DNA of 64,000 bases from Cyrtodaria siliqua (taxonomy: Eukaryota; Mollusca; Bivalvia; Adapedonta; Hiatellidae). A program made the position numbers and the translations under genes. Positions 1 through 11,975 of this stretch are shown piece by piece (position 1 is the stretch's first letter; every line of letters begins with the position of its first letter). Location: positions 21,555-85,554 of the forward strand of contig JAWPHD010011259.1 in the NCBI GenBank assembly GCA_037043455.1, read 5' to 3'. The notes beneath the pieces were generated by a model. That model was not told the origin of the DNA and did no database searches. It worked only from the letters and a program-made list of their open reading frames with translations.

Positions 1-1254
1 GAAATTTGGCAATTGCGTTTATACACTGTGTCATTATTTTGTTCATAGGGAGACATCAATCTCACAGACATGATGCCTGCATCTTACATATTCTGATCTG
101 AAATGCGACTCTTGGTTGGATGAGGTGAGGTTGGAGGAGCTCACAAAAACAAGATGGATTTCATAGAGGTTTGTAAGCAGAAATTATTTGTATGGTGTGG
201 AAGCATTTCACATCAATGCCAAAAAATAAATAAAATAACAATAATTAGATAAATCTAGTTAAAACACCTGGAAATCTTACCTTGAAAGGTGGAACTGAGA
301 GACAGTATTAAAGCATGAAAAGGATCTAAAACAATACATACGTTCTCAGTATTAAAAAACAACAACATTTGGTAATCTTTTTCAGTAAATTTTATATTGA
401 CTAAGACCGAATTAAATATACAGGTCTGTGTTTACTGTATTGAACCAGACCAACTCCCTTAATACACTGCTGACTCCTCTTTTTATTGGGAATGAAATAA
501 TAATCAGTTATTGTGCGGTAAAAAAATAATATAATCTGTTTTAATATGTTTAAGCCTGCAGCCAGTCAGATTTTTCTTTATTTAATGTTCTTGTGGTCTA
601 AATATAATTCATGGAGTAAAAAAATGATAACAAGTAAATATTTGATACCAAATAAATATACTGGCCCACTTTTATTGACAATGATATGTAAACACAGGTT
701 TAATTTTTATTTTATTTGGCCTGTATAGGTTCTATATAAAATATATATTTTGTATATTATTAAAAGTGATCAAGTTTTAGTATTTCAAGTACAGCAGATA
801 TTTAAGTTGTAATACTCAGTGTTTGCATTTCCTTTATTTTTCAGACAAGATGCTGCCATTTACACAACACAAGGTAACGGTATACTGCAAGTATTGAACA
901 ATAAATTGAATGGATTATCTTGAACTACATCTACAGTTCTTGTTCTCAACACTAATTGACACTCAAGTTTTTCACACAATGATCTGTGTATGCTGGTTTT
1001 TCTCCCACATGCATTTAGCCAATGCCAATGAGAGTGATGTGAAAAGTAGTTTTGCTTATTTAATACTCAATAAAAAAACACTCATCATTCCATTTGAGAC
1101 GTTGAAGTATACAGTTTTATTGAACTGACTGTTACGTGTACATATAACGGAGAATACATGTTGATGCTGAACTATGTTCAAAACCTGTGACACAACTTTA
1201 AAAAAACACAGCATAGGGTTGTAACTTGTTTTATTAACATATTAATTATGGACC
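1..1254. other. AT-rich stretch without recognisable gene
   Basis: I see only short chance ORFs (546-728, 910-1128) with no recognisable motif, no splice-like structure and no clear repeat. Nothing here can be annotated beyond AT-rich noncoding DNA. Confidence 0.5.
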
Positions 1255-1290
1255 TTAAAGGGACATACAGCAATCTTGATTTGGTGAAAA
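1255..1290 (+). repeat. One end of a TTAA-flanked MITE
   Basis: TTAA at 1255-1258 is followed by AGGGACATACAGCAATC, nearly the same as the left end of the complete 159-bp element at 43452-43610 (AGGGACATGCAGCAATC). No matching right end was found nearby, so this is a truncated or one-ended copy. Confidence 0.5.
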
Positions 1291-1950
1291 GCTAACAACT
1301 CGCAGCGTCCCATTAGTTTTTCTACATAATTCACATTTTTGCAATCATTTATATTAATACTAGAATAGTGCAAAGCTAATAGTTATTATTATATTACTAA
1401 ACTGTTGATAATTTTGCACCAATAATTTATACATTTCACTCACAGCCATTACCAGTATGTATTATATGTTTGACATGCCTATAAAACGAATGATCACTTT
1501 CCCAGTTGAATGACTTATGAATTCATTAAACCTGAGTATATCCAACATTTAAACTACACTTGACCTCCCTATAATATATATATCTGTTCCAGTGGACATG
1601 GCAGACGCTTAGGGATCACTTTAAGCTCTGTCAGCTCTCATGTAAGATCCTCTATTACCTATGTTCATGAAACACACATTTTCGTCTTATTCTATGAAAA
1701 TATGTATAAAGTTCTTCCTTAGCAATTATTCAATGCTATTGACATGTCCAATATATATGAAAATAAAGATGAATTTTATTTTGGCAAAGTTGTGGTTAGA
1801 GCATAATATTATGTACATTGAATATGAAAATGAAACGCATTACGTATTTGAATAGACGCCTATAGTCTTCCAGACCGCCATCAATCCATTTAAAATAAAA
1901 CAGGAATGATAAATGTCCTTGCTGACAAAAGCACATGACAGACTTGTATG
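1291..1950. other. Noncoding AT-rich DNA
   Basis: Nothing recognised. A 64-codon ORF at 1661-1855 has no identifiable motif and an AT-driven composition. Confidence 0.4.
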
Positions 1951-1953
1951 TTA

Positions 1954-2115
1954 GGCCAGATAGAAAAATACCTGTGTTTCTGGTTACTCGGTTGAAAAAA
2001 AAAAAAAAAATATTTTTTTTAATTTATTTATTTTTATGATAAAAAACTGTAGGGTCGGCGCCAAAAAACAGGGACGGTCGAGTAACCAGAAACACAGGTA
2101 TTTTTCTACCCGGCC
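1954..2115. mobile_element. PIF/Harbinger-like MITE, TSD TTA
   Basis: A 162-bp element is bounded by long terminal inverted repeats that begin GGCCAGATAGAAAAATACC on the left and GGCCGGGTAGAAAAATACC on the right, and continue with CTGTGTTTCTGGTTACTCG on both ends (about 38 bp, two or three mismatches). It is flanked by TTA at 1951-1953 and 2116-2118. A 3-bp TTA duplication and GG-starting termini are typical of PIF/Harbinger elements. The centre is poly-A/poly-T with no ORF, so it is non-autonomous. Confidence 0.75.
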
Positions 2116-2249
2116 TTATATATAATACATGATGCTGTTTTTCATGCTTTTCTCATTTTGGCGACCATCTTAAAATTTTAAGTACGTTAGAAAATTAAAA
2201 AATAGAAGAAGCTGCACAGTAGCCGATTTATAAGTTAAATAAAGTATGC

Positions 2250-2563
2250 CAAACAAAAAAAATAGGTGTGTTTCCTATTGCATGCTCTAAAAAAATAGGG
2301 TCGGTAGGTAGGCATTTTTTATTTTTTTTTGGAGCAAGATACTGTTAGATTCTACACGTATTTATATCGTAAACCCCATTCAAGTTGATGATACAGCTGA
2401 AAGTTTCTCTGTGATGTCAGTTTACCTCGATATATTGCGATAAATCAATGTTCGGAACAATATTTTTTTCATAAAAAGATTTAGGGTCGGCTCCTTAAAA
2501 ATAGGGTCGGTCGGGCCACCGGAAACACACGTATTATTTTTTTTTGCCTAATATATATAAGTA
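2250..2563. mobile_element. Second MITE related to the 1954-2115 element
   Basis: The left end has a poly-A tract followed by AGGTGTGTTTCC. The right end, read in reverse complement, has AGGCAAAAAAAAATAATACG followed by TGTGTTTCCGG. The inside shares the phrase TAGGGTCGG with the neighbouring MITE. The inverted ends are imperfect and I could not fix a target duplication, so the limits are approximate. Confidence 0.45.
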
Positions 2564-2636
2564 AATATATAATGTTAATAGCTCTTATTTATCCCATGTT
2601 GAGACGACACACAAGCTAGACCACGAGACAATATAC

Positions 2637-2885
2637 GTTTTAATTGAATTGAATGTTGTTTAACGGCTCATCAACACAGTATAGGTTATTTAGAGCCGCC
2701 CCAGAGAGAGGGGAAGGAATACATATGATAGAAATCTGGGAACCTGCCCTACTCTTGTTATCGAATAGATTCCTATGGTTCTTTAACGTGCTCGGAGGAT
2801 AAACCGATACACGGGACCGCCCGGTTTACGTCCCCATCCGACGGACGAGACTAAGGGAAAGTGTCTTGGTCATCGCTAACCCGGC
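2637..2885 (-). repeat. SINE-like dispersed repeat, minus orientation
   Basis: The minus strand carries the block GGCGGCTCTAAATAACCTA, then TGTTGATGAGCCGTTAAAC and an ATTCAATTCAATT tail. The same tail recurs at 44512-44580 (minus) and in altered form at 42378-42680 (plus) and 26620-26705 (plus). The upstream part includes GTCGTC-like and GTCCCGTGTATCGG phrases seen in many mollusc SINEs. This is a truncated tRNA-derived SINE or its 3' module. Confidence 0.5.
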
Positions 2886-3204
2886 CGAATCCGAATTTTA
2901 TTGAAAAAAAAAATTCTACAAAAGGATACTAAGTTTGGGGTTATTACCCTCGCGAGCCTATCTACCCTATAGACTGCAGGGTTCCGTCCATCCCTTACTG
3001 ATTGATACTAATATAGTTTCATAAAGGATGGTAGGTGTCATTGGCGTAGCTCTGTGTAAGCACGGTACGCCCAACCCTACGCCTAACTCGGAAATCGAAA
3101 ACGTAAAAAGTCCAAAAATATTTTCAGGTACTTGTGTGTACAAGTTTACCTTTATCTTCCGTTTTATAACTCTAAAATATACGTCAGAACGCGCATTGTA
3201 ACAT

Positions 3205-3330
3205 AATACGGGTAGCATGACCCCGAACCCCACTAGGATAAGTTAAACGGAGTGAGGGCGGGAGCGACCCCGAACCCCACTAAGATGAGTTAAACTGTGT
3301 GTGGTGGCGGAGGGAGGGGAGGGGGTTCAG
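3205..3330 (+). repeat. Short GC-rich duplicated module
   Basis: GACCCCGAACCCCACTAGGA followed by TAAGTTAAAC occurs at about 3219 and again at about 3268. A related phrase (GACCCCCAACCCCGCTATGA) is at about 16524 inside the Harbinger element. It is probably a fragment of a dispersed repeat; no coding content. Confidence 0.4.
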
Positions 3331-4097
3331 CAGGGTAGACATACATGTAAGTGGTCGATTGCCAATCATGTGTTCTTGGTATCTCAGATGTAAAGGCGTT
3401 TAATACACAGATTGTTTCAAAGATGCTATTTCACAGACTTTCCATAAAGAGGCATCGGTTACACAGTGGAAAAGGCGTTGAACCTAAGGAGCTGAAGCCC
3501 TGGTGATGGCATGTCTAATGGGACTATTCCCCCATCTTACTTCCCTCTGCGGTCGCTGTTCAAATCAATAAAGCCCTAGTTCATATTATATTTGCGTCGA
3601 CAATCCAAATGGCCTTTAAAATACATTTAAAATCATAGTTCGCATTCTAGATTAATTTTGTCCATTTAAAAAAAATGTGCTGGGTGGGGGTCGGGGGCGG
3701 GGGTGGATGGGTCGAAAGAATAATAGCCAATGATACTTTTTTTAAAGGGCTCTTACACGTCCTTTCGAAGATTTAAAAAATTGTCCGCGTACACCTTTTC
3801 ACCCTGTGATTATAATAAGTACAAGCATTGTGACGTCACAATTCTGTGTTGGAATGTGGTCTTCAGGGAAACGCGGTATTGATTTTTTTGCAATATTTTC
3901 AATAACAATCGAATTTAAAATATATCATGTTAGCTTAAATATTTTGTCTCTTATCGACTGTCTGTTCACTACAATATATCAGGTAATTTCAGAATGTATC
4001 ACACACAGAGCTGACCGATGTATTGCATGCCGTATTCCATGCCGTGTAACAAAACTACACAAAAACCACGTTCGAAACGCTTTCGTAAAACAGTGAC
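3331..4097. other. No gene recognised
   Basis: A G-rich run lies near 3680-3715 and an unrecognised 96-codon ORF at 3806-4096 (plus). No domain, splice structure or repeat relation was found. Confidence 0.35.
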
Positions 4098-4215
4098 CAA
4101 ACGTTTTTTTGGGTAGAAAAAAGTACTTTTTTCAAATTCGCTTGAAAATTCACATACTGCCAGAGGAAGGATTAAACTCATCGTTCATGTTCTTGTCTTT
4201 TTTCTCGCTGTTAAA
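4098..4215 (+). repeat. Direct repeat copy 1 (about 118 bp)
   Basis: Contains GGGTAGAAAAAAGTACTTTT near the start and GTCTTTTTTCTCGCT near the end. Both recur at the same spacing in 4511-4628. The two copies are diverged (roughly three quarters identical by eye) and about 413 bp apart. Confidence 0.55.
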
Positions 4216-4510
4216 ATTTTCATACAAATCGAGATATAAAATAAAAAAAATTAAGTCGATCGATAAACAGCTGACATTTTGATCTTTCGCATGATTGTTG
4301 ACTGAAATAATTTTTACAATAACACAACATAGACCTAAATTTATTTTTAAAAGTAGGCCATGAAAATGATGGTTATTTTATACGGAAATGGCTTGTATAA
4401 ATTATGTTTTAATTGTAGTGATAAAAATATGATTCTGACATTTTTTTGTATAAAGCACACGATTGAAGAGAGTCTCACTTTTCTGTGTGTAATTTTATGA
4501 ACGGTCATGA

Positions 4511-4628
4511 AAGGTTTTTCTGGGTAGAAAAAAGTACTTTTTCCAAATTTTGATGAAATTTTACAGACCTGTAGAAGAAGACTTTTTCTTGACTTTAATG
4601 CTTTCGTCTTTTTTCTCGCTATAAGAAC
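4511..4628 (+). repeat. Direct repeat copy 2 (about 118 bp)
   Basis: Partner of 4098-4215, with the same order of phrases (GGGTAGAAAAAAGTACTTTT, then a CTGxxAGAAGA-like segment, then CGTCTTTTTTCTCGCT). It could be an old duplication or a degraded satellite. Confidence 0.55.
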
Positions 4629-5085
4629 AAACTGTAATTATCAATTTGATTAAAAGCTAAAATTTCACATAAATTTTCGAAACGATCGGTAATTTGTAAA
4701 AGCCTAGAAATCATATTTTTAATAAAAAAGAATCGACAAAACACGTAAAAACTTAAAATTCATTCTGTTACAAACGAATTGATGCATTTGTTTATGTGTG
4801 TCATCATTGTACATTGTCAGTTGAATACAGTTTACATCACTTGTGTCATTTTGACCGCCACCCTGAAATCTGCTCAAAACGCAGTTTGTTTACGTTTTTT
4901 GAGCGTGACATTTTTAAGTAAATATCCCTCCGCGGCGGTTTGGCGCTCCTACTGAAGGTATATGATATACATGAACAATAACTGTTCATTTTTTATATCA
5001 CAAAATATGATAACATTGTTATTTTGGTTAATTTATAAAATTATCAGTAACATACGAGCAAACTGTTCTATTATCTATCAATTTC
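4629..5085. other. No gene recognised
   Basis: AT-rich, with only short ORFs. I see nothing to annotate before the TTAA-flanked element starts at 5090. Confidence 0.35.
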
Positions 5086-5089
5086 TTAA

Positions 5090-6655
5090 GGGTTCGCCAA
5101 TGTTCTGAAATGACTTTCCAGTGGGTGGGGTATTAGTTGTTGAAACCTCAATAACTAGACAGTCTTGAAAATATGTAACACACCTTTCATATTAAACTTT
5201 GGGTATAATTCACTTTAGTCATAAGGAAAAATGTCAATATGTGTGTACTTAATTAACGTGAACAAAAACAATAGGGTAAAGGACTTCCCTGCAAACAATA
5301 TAATTACTGAACATAATACTTGTTTTTTGGCTTAGATTAAATGTATAGACAGTGATTAACAATATGTTAGAGTATTAAGTCGAAATTCAAACCAGTTTTG
5401 CAGAAAAAAGTAAATAACTTTGTTGACACGTTGAAGTTTTCTTCGGCCATATTTTTCATTCATAAACATATGTAAACAAAAGTGGAACATGGAGTATTGC
5501 CTAAATTGGTGTGAGAGTCATCTATGCGGCTACATAATCTTGAATATTACCCTAAGTAGATTGTTCAAACATTGAAGACAATTCAAATCACCTGTCAGGT
5601 AATCATGGACGTCGAGTTAAAGATTTTACGTTTTCTTGTTGTATTTTCAATGCTTCACTTCGTTGAACAAAATATGACCGATTAACCGATTACGATTCCT
5701 ACGCCTATCATTTTTTAACGATGCATACTAGGAAAATCCGGATCGAATTTTCGAATTTATAATTAAAAATTGTATTTCTCATTTTAAACAATTTTCTTAT
5801 CATTTGCGTTAGAAATGTTGCAAGAAAACGAAGAAAATGAACCCTTCCGGTTCTAAAAATAAGAAATAAAAATGGCACTACTTTATGCAATCATAGGTGT
5901 TATCAGACATTCGTTCGTGAAAACTCGGATACTACCGGCTACGTTCGGAATCATACTTCAAAGAAATGATCGAGATGTTGCGAATGAGTAGTTATTTCCG
6001 GAACTTAGAAAGTAACTATATTATTTGCCAAATTAACTGATTTTATAGTTTTCGAGGCTTATATCTCTCAAGAATAACATATTTAAGAAGAAACAATACG
6101 TTTTCCCCACGCACCTGTTATAAACTGTTCAGATCTATCAGTCGCAATAGAAGATCGTTCATGAGGTAAACAAATGTTTGTAATGCGATTCATTCAATAA
6201 TCATTGTGTAGTATTAGTAGTAGTAAATCTCGTGCAAATCGTATAATTTAAAAGTGATTTGCACTAATTTTGGGGATAAAACACGGTGCAGAAAATTCAT
6301 TGATTTGGCATAGATGGTGTTATGATATTCTGTTTTATTAAGTTGCTGTTTTTTAATTTTTAATTTTCATTCTTACATATTGTATACAATATACTGGACT
6401 ATGGATGTGCGTATTCACTTTCAATAAAAAAGAAAAAAAGAAGTCAATGATTGGATGCACCCGACGTGCTGAAATCAAAAGTACAATATATTTTTTATGA
6501 ATTACTTTTATTCAAAACACTAGCTATCAAAATGTTTCCATATAAATGCGACACACTATGTCAATATTGACAGTTCCAAGAAAATTGAAGTTTAAGCAAA
6601 AATTGACATTGTAATATTTACCATATCCCACCCACTTTATACTATTAGCGAACCC
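5090..6655. mobile_element. Non-autonomous DNA element with TTAA flanks
   Basis: The element starts GGGTTCGCCAAT and ends, in reverse complement, GGGTTCGCTAAT. The inverted repeats extend with gaps to a shared AGTGGGTGGGxTAT. It is flanked on both sides by TTAA (5086-5089 and 6656-6659). TTAA duplications are the hallmark of piggyBac-type insertion, though these termini do not start with the CCC usual in that superfamily. The 1.57-kb interior has no ORF over about 60 codons, so it is non-autonomous. Confidence 0.65.
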
Positions 6656-6818
6656 TTAATATTGCGGTAAAAAGTCGAGCTTTTAATTCAACATCTATAT
6701 GTTTGTCTTAAAATAAAACATACGATCATTTTTAAATTATAAACACAGTTTTAAACAATTTAGTGGAGTTATTTGGTATAAGGTAAAACTCCACGGCAAC
6801 AGAAACATATAGGTTTAA

Positions 6819-7713
6819 GGAGGTTGGCTGGGAAAGGGCGTAATGCTGAGATGTTTTTTAAATTGATATTTAACGCTTCTTTGGTATCATTTAGATACAA
6901 AATTATCAAAAAAAGGGTAGGTCACCACACTTTTTTTTCAATAGCCTCTTTGAAGAAGTCACATATTTCTAATTCCAAAATTTCACTAAAAAGAGGAAAA
7001 ATAGATTCATTGAACATTTTCACATTTTTTTCATAACATTACATTTATTGAAAAACAATGATTAATTTTCGACTACATATATACATATCTTTCAAAACAT
7101 ACATAAACAATTGTAATCCTCATTCGTCTTTTTACTTTGAAAAGCAAACATATATAGACCGTACCCCACCCATTATTTTTTTAATAAAATAATAATTCAA
7201 GATCAAAAAAGTATGTTCTAACTCTGAACTTTCTTTAAAACTTGTATATGACAAGGTCCTATGACATTTCTTACAAAACAAGTAAAACAATATATAGGTC
7301 ACCAGGCTTCTTTTTTTTTTAAATTCTTTAAATTACACACATTTTGGAGTTATTTTGACATTTTCACTGTAAAATACTGTACCCACAATTTTGACATAGA
7401 GATCGAATATAAAATTAGCTCAGTATCTACTTTTATATGTGTATTCCACAACTGAAAAACAAAAGTCTTATTTTTTCTATAGCAAAAGGATAAATTCCAC
7501 TCCGAGCTACCCATACCCCCTGATAACAAATGACTGAAAAAATATGAAAACATTTTTTTTGATTCAAATTTTATGTTTCGATCTTAAATCCTACATTATA
7601 TTCTTATCTACTAGAATGCAAACAATTAAAAAATTCTGTTGTCAGATAAAACTATGATATAAAAATTAAAATTCTTAGACTGGAAAATATCAAAACCTTC
7701 CCAGTCAACATCC
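6819..7713. mobile_element. Second TTAA-flanked non-autonomous element
   Basis: The left end GGAGGTTGGCTGGGAAAGG matches the right end in reverse complement, GGATGTTGACTGGGAAGGT. TTAA flanks both sides (6815-6818 and 7714-7717). It is about 895 bp and AT-rich with no convincing ORF. It lies only 160 bp from the 5090-6655 element and has the same insertion signature, but its terminal sequence is different. Confidence 0.65.
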
Positions 7714-7717
7714 TTAA

Positions 7718-8529
7718 AATTGGAAAATAGTGTACACCTAATTCAAAATGTAATTTAAAACGATCCGGTGAAATTGAAGATTATTTTTAAATGTATACGT
7801 TCTAAACGACATTTTCACATCATTAAATCACGCATTTTTATGATAATCACTTCCGCTGAAAAATAACATCTTGAACAAAAGTGTTCAATTATAAGTTGAA
7901 CACCTCTCGTATAAGTCCAAAAGGAAATGTAGCATTCAAGGACCACAAAACACTTGGTTTTACAGACCAATCTTCATAAACAATGAACATAAACAGTTTT
8001 TAAAGACATACTGGAAGAAAACGTTCCTATTGCCACGAAATGAAACATTAAAGGACATTATTTATAAAAGAAACTAACTCGCCAACTAACGACAAAATTA
8101 CTCTACAAACCCATTTATCAAAACTCGGTTCAGGTGTTCAGGTGAATAATAATGTATTTGTGACAATTAAAAGTATAGGTTTATTCAACGATTCTTAAAT
8201 ACCCGTTTAATAAGCCCTTTATAATAAATCTATAGAGTCTGGATATATATATATGGTCGTCAGTAATTTTAGTAAGAGTGTAAATCTGCTGTAAAATGCG
8301 CCTATTAATGGCAGGATAGAAACATTCAGAATGAATTATTGTTGTACGAACAATGTTATAACCAGGTACAGCCTCTCTAAATAAGATGTGTAAGGACCAA
8401 ACAGCTTACCTGCGTCTAAAATCCATGAAGATAAAATAACACATGCAAGAACAATCAAATTACTTTTTAAGTAGATATTTCTTGGTAATTGTGTTAATTA
8501 AATTTGTTTAAAAGGCGACTTTAAACATG
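7718..8529. other. No gene recognised
   Basis: AT-rich noncoding DNA with no repeat or ORF worth naming. Confidence 0.35.
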
Positions 8530-9076
8530 TTTAGTCTCCTGCCACATACTTATTTAACATTTTTCTGCCAGATACTTGCTAAACATAGTTACACCATAGT
8601 AAAACAATGCTTATCCACATTAGTTTAACTATAGTAAAACAATGCTTATCCACATTAGTTTAACTATAATATGATTATTCTCTGCCAGATACATGCTAAA
8701 CATAGTTTCACCCTAGTAAAACAATGCTTACACACATTAGTTTAATTATATTATTATTATTCTCTGCCAGATACTGGCTAAACATAGTTTCACCCTAGTA
8801 AAACAATGCTTACACACATTAGTTTAATTATATTATTATTATTCCCTGCCAGATACTTGCTAAACATAGTTTCACCCTAGTAAAACAATGCTTACACACA
8901 TTAGTTTAATTATATTATTATTATTCTCTGCCAGATACTTGCTAAACATAGTTTCACCCTAGTAAAACAATGCTTACCACATTAGTTTAATTATATTATT
9001 ATTATTCTCTGCCAGATACTTGCTAAACATAGTTTCACCATAGTAAAACAATGCTTACACACATTAGTTTAATTAT
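8530..9076 (+). repeat. Tandem repeat, about 82-bp unit, six copies
   Basis: The unit begins CTCTGCCAGATACTTGCTAA and runs through GTTTCACCCTAGTAAAACAA and CACACATTAGTTTAATTATA to a TTATTATT spacer. Copies after about 8680 are nearly identical. The first ones lack the TTATTATT spacer and are shorter (about 35-bp sub-repeats near 8600-8665). Low divergence of the later units suggests recent expansion. Confidence 0.85.
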
Positions 9077-9084
9077 TGGCCATT

Positions 9085-9292
9085 CTACGTTACATCCGTG
9101 GACGAGAGGGTAACGACACAGCGTTAGAAACCTTCTCGCCTCTATCCCGTGTGGGTTCGAATCCCACTGGTAGTTTGACTTTTTAGAACTTTTCGAGGGT
9201 TAATGATGCCGGGAGGTACACAGTACTGGTTCTACCAAGGAATATATGGTTTGCCAACGCTACTAAAAATAGAATGTCGTATATAGCCTAAA
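9085..9292 (+). mobile_element. tRNA-derived SINE
   Basis: A tRNA-like head ends in a Pol III B-box-like GGGTTCGAATCCCACT (about 9154-9169). It is followed by a body with GCCGGGAGGTACACAGTACT and GGTTCTACCAAGGAA. The same body recurs at 47234-47403, 44103-44245 and 43275-43405. The acceptor stem is not closed by a 3' partner, so this is a SINE rather than a tRNA gene. Confidence 0.7.
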
Positions 9293-10570
9293 ATCATTAC
9301 GTGGTCCCGCCTTAATTCCATTAAGCAATGGAACAGGTTATATTAGCAGGATTTTATAACGGATATTTCGACAATAAAAAACGTTTGAAAACATGTTTAC
9401 TGAAAAAATGCGATAACCTTTTTAAAATTACCTATTAAATGTTTTAATTTTACAATATGCACATTTTTTAAGCCGAAATTTAAGGTTTTATTTAATACCT
9501 CATTCAACCCCGTTTTCACTTCTTGGAGACGGGGTTGGATGGGGTATGAAAGTTAATACTCGGACCATGTAATGTATGCTGAAAATGATGTAAAACATTG
9601 ATAAAACACATTTATGTACACATACTATTTTGAAAAAGTGTTAAACAAAATTAAATGATGTAACATACTAATCCATAGATGCAGGTCGTTGTTCCGAAAT
9701 ATGTTTTCTTGAGCCATTTAGTTATTTGATATTAAAAGCAACACATCTTTTCTTTGCTAGTTGTATAGGTCAGTAGTTATCCTTATAACAATATAGTTTT
9801 ATTTTTCCAGAAATTGAGCTCAATTTCAAATGAGGTTCTACTCACTAACTAACTGTTATCGGCTTCTGAATAAATGAAAACAGTAATAAATCTATACAAA
9901 ATAATGTCTAACTGCCCATATTGAAATGATAAAATGAATACGCATCTTTTTGTATTAGCTATGTGCTAACTACATTTGCCTGGCGCTTATGAATAGCGTC
10001 ATACTTTTATTGATTTTCTCGACTTGCCTGCCATGGATCTAAAATAGAACCTCTAAACACGTTTCAATTGGTTTAAAGATTTAAGCCATGTTGGCTGTGA
10101 CTCCGTTGAGGCTTACTGATGTAAAGTCAGACCTATGGAACACAATGCAAAATAAGCTATTTTTGGAGATCAGTCACAATTCCACAACATTCGTTCGCTA
10201 AAATACACTCTACTTTAGTGAATTACACACATAGAATAAAACACCGATTCAGTTTTTCAACATTTCGCGTCATTCATTCACACTATGAAGCCCATGCTCT
10301 CCAAAGAAATAGTCCTAACAAACTCAGTAAAATACCTACTAGTCATTACAACAGACATAATACCTTAACATCAGGTTAGATTTAACAATGAAATAAAAAA
10401 TAATCTTGGGGAAAAACACATGCAAACCAGAAACTTTGGATTTTTTAATGGAATTATTTTAGGATCCTACGACCCGGAAGTACTTCCTGACTGAGAATGA
10501 TCCATAACTGTTTCATTTAACAAGACATTAATAAACAATGGTTTGTTAGTGGTTTATTGACTTTGTTCAT
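9293..10570. other. No gene recognised
   Basis: Noncoding by eye. Short chance ORFs only, with no repeat relation noticed. Confidence 0.35.
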
Positions 10571-10891
10571 TCAAAAAAAGATGATATGCATATGACAGTG
10601 AATTTGGAACCCCCATAGTGGTTTACCTTTCAATGGGGAATGGCCAATAGCTGTATGTTTCCAATTTCTAACAAAAAGATTTGCCCTAAATGAGAATAAA
10701 TGTATAAGCAGGCGACATATCCCAAGGGTGATTAAACAATACTCAGAACCTTTAAAGGAAGTTTCGGGTTCAGCGATCTCCAAAGATTGGAAAAAATAAT
10801 AGTTCTGATTGCAATCACAGGTAGAAACAAACAAAGGGCCACCCTTCTGTAATAAATTAGGCAAACAACAATCCGTGATGTAGAAGGGCAT
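10571..10891 (-). repeat. Dispersed repeat with 106-codon ORF (minus)
   Basis: The minus-strand frame contains FSFRANLFVRNWKHT. A related phrase, FSFRATLFVRNWDHT, is encoded on the plus strand near 55480-55530. The shared DNA therefore marks two copies of an unrecognised dispersed repeat. I do not recognise a protein family and do not claim that the ORF is expressed. Confidence 0.4.
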
Positions 10892-11425
10892 AATGTCAAC
10901 AGTTGTTATGTGTATATGAATTTTGGAAGAATCAATTATTAAAACTGATTTTATGTGTTACATGATGGGACGGGATGGGACGTAACGGGACATTACAGGA
11001 CGTTAGGGACAGCGTGATTCACATATAGCCCCCACTTCACTTTCAAAGTTATCTTCAAATATTTCCTGGTTTAGTTCTCCACAGTTGTCAATACGTCACT
11101 TTTAAAATAGATTAGTATCACATGAAAATCTAAGCCAGTACATGTAGCAGGTGAGACACTGAGACATTGAGAACCACCTACATGTGCTGGATGTTTATAA
11201 GATACTACAGTATTATGGAATTATATTGCTCCTCGATGTAGTTTGAGGTCAACCTTCTACATTAACTATCAATGGTTTTTAACATACGAAACTTGTTATC
11301 TAAATCAATTCCTTTAGCAGGTGAAATATTTCACTAGCAAGACTATAACTTTACTGCATGATGAATTGCTATAATACATACCTCACCATACTTTCTGGAC
11401 TATCCAGTATGACTACCCGATACTG
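10892..11425. other. No gene recognised
   Basis: Contains a short GGGACG-rich imperfect repeat at about 10965-11010 (units like GATGGGACG). Otherwise nothing. Confidence 0.35.
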
Positions 11426-11429
11426 CCTA

Positions 11430-11650
11430 ATCCGTAGTGTTATTTTTTACTGGTCCTTTGTGACCAACGAGCCCAATATAGGTGGTTTGAAGAAGAATAC
11501 CGCTTACGCCGGTGCTAGGGGGCGTGAAAGGTGTTGCTTATTTCATTACTTCTCATGAACAAACTTAATAAAACCGAGTCTGCTGCTTTATTCTCTTAAT
11601 TGTGTTTGTTGCTCTCAAAGGATCACATTTATCAGTATTTCTACAATTTC
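11430..11650 (+). repeat. Dispersed repeat family A
   Basis: Shares GTAGTGTTATT, ACCGCTTACGCCGGTGCTAG, GGGGCGTGAAAGGTGTTGC and AATAAAACCGAGTCTGCT with sequence at 47770-48185 (plus), 22555-22705 (minus) and, in part, 55600-55650. The family carries an AATAAA-like phrase but no recognised ORF. Its type (SINE, LTR fragment or 5' part of another element) is unknown. Confidence 0.5.
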
Positions 11651-11767
11651 CTCACTAAAACATGTTTTACATTGTATATTACGGTTTCACTGGCGTTTGG
11701 ATACTGCTACCTGCATCTTACATATGTGTACCTTTTGCATGACTTTTGAAAATTTCTAATGTTTGTC

Positions 11768-11975
11768 AACTTGATTCAGACATATAAAAAGACTGGACAG
11801 GGAAAGTATCATTCAAGGAGGACAGTCAACCACAAAACACAGAAACAAACACGCAAACAGACAAACAAGAAGGCAAAAGTAATAATAAAAGCAAACGACA
11901 TCACAAACACAAAAGGTTTGACAAAAAGGCTACCGCCTTGGAACGGTCAGTGGCAAACTAGGCCACTGGGCATGG
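11768..11975 (-). mobile_element. Naiad PLE 3'-UTR fragment
   Basis: Read on the minus strand, it holds the conserved Naiad 3' block: CCACTGACCGTTCCAAGGCG, then GGTAGCC, TGTGTTTGTGATGTCG, GTTGACTG and TCCTTGAATGATACTTTCCC. This is a severely 5'-truncated copy consisting only of the 3' untranslated tail. Confidence 0.75.
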
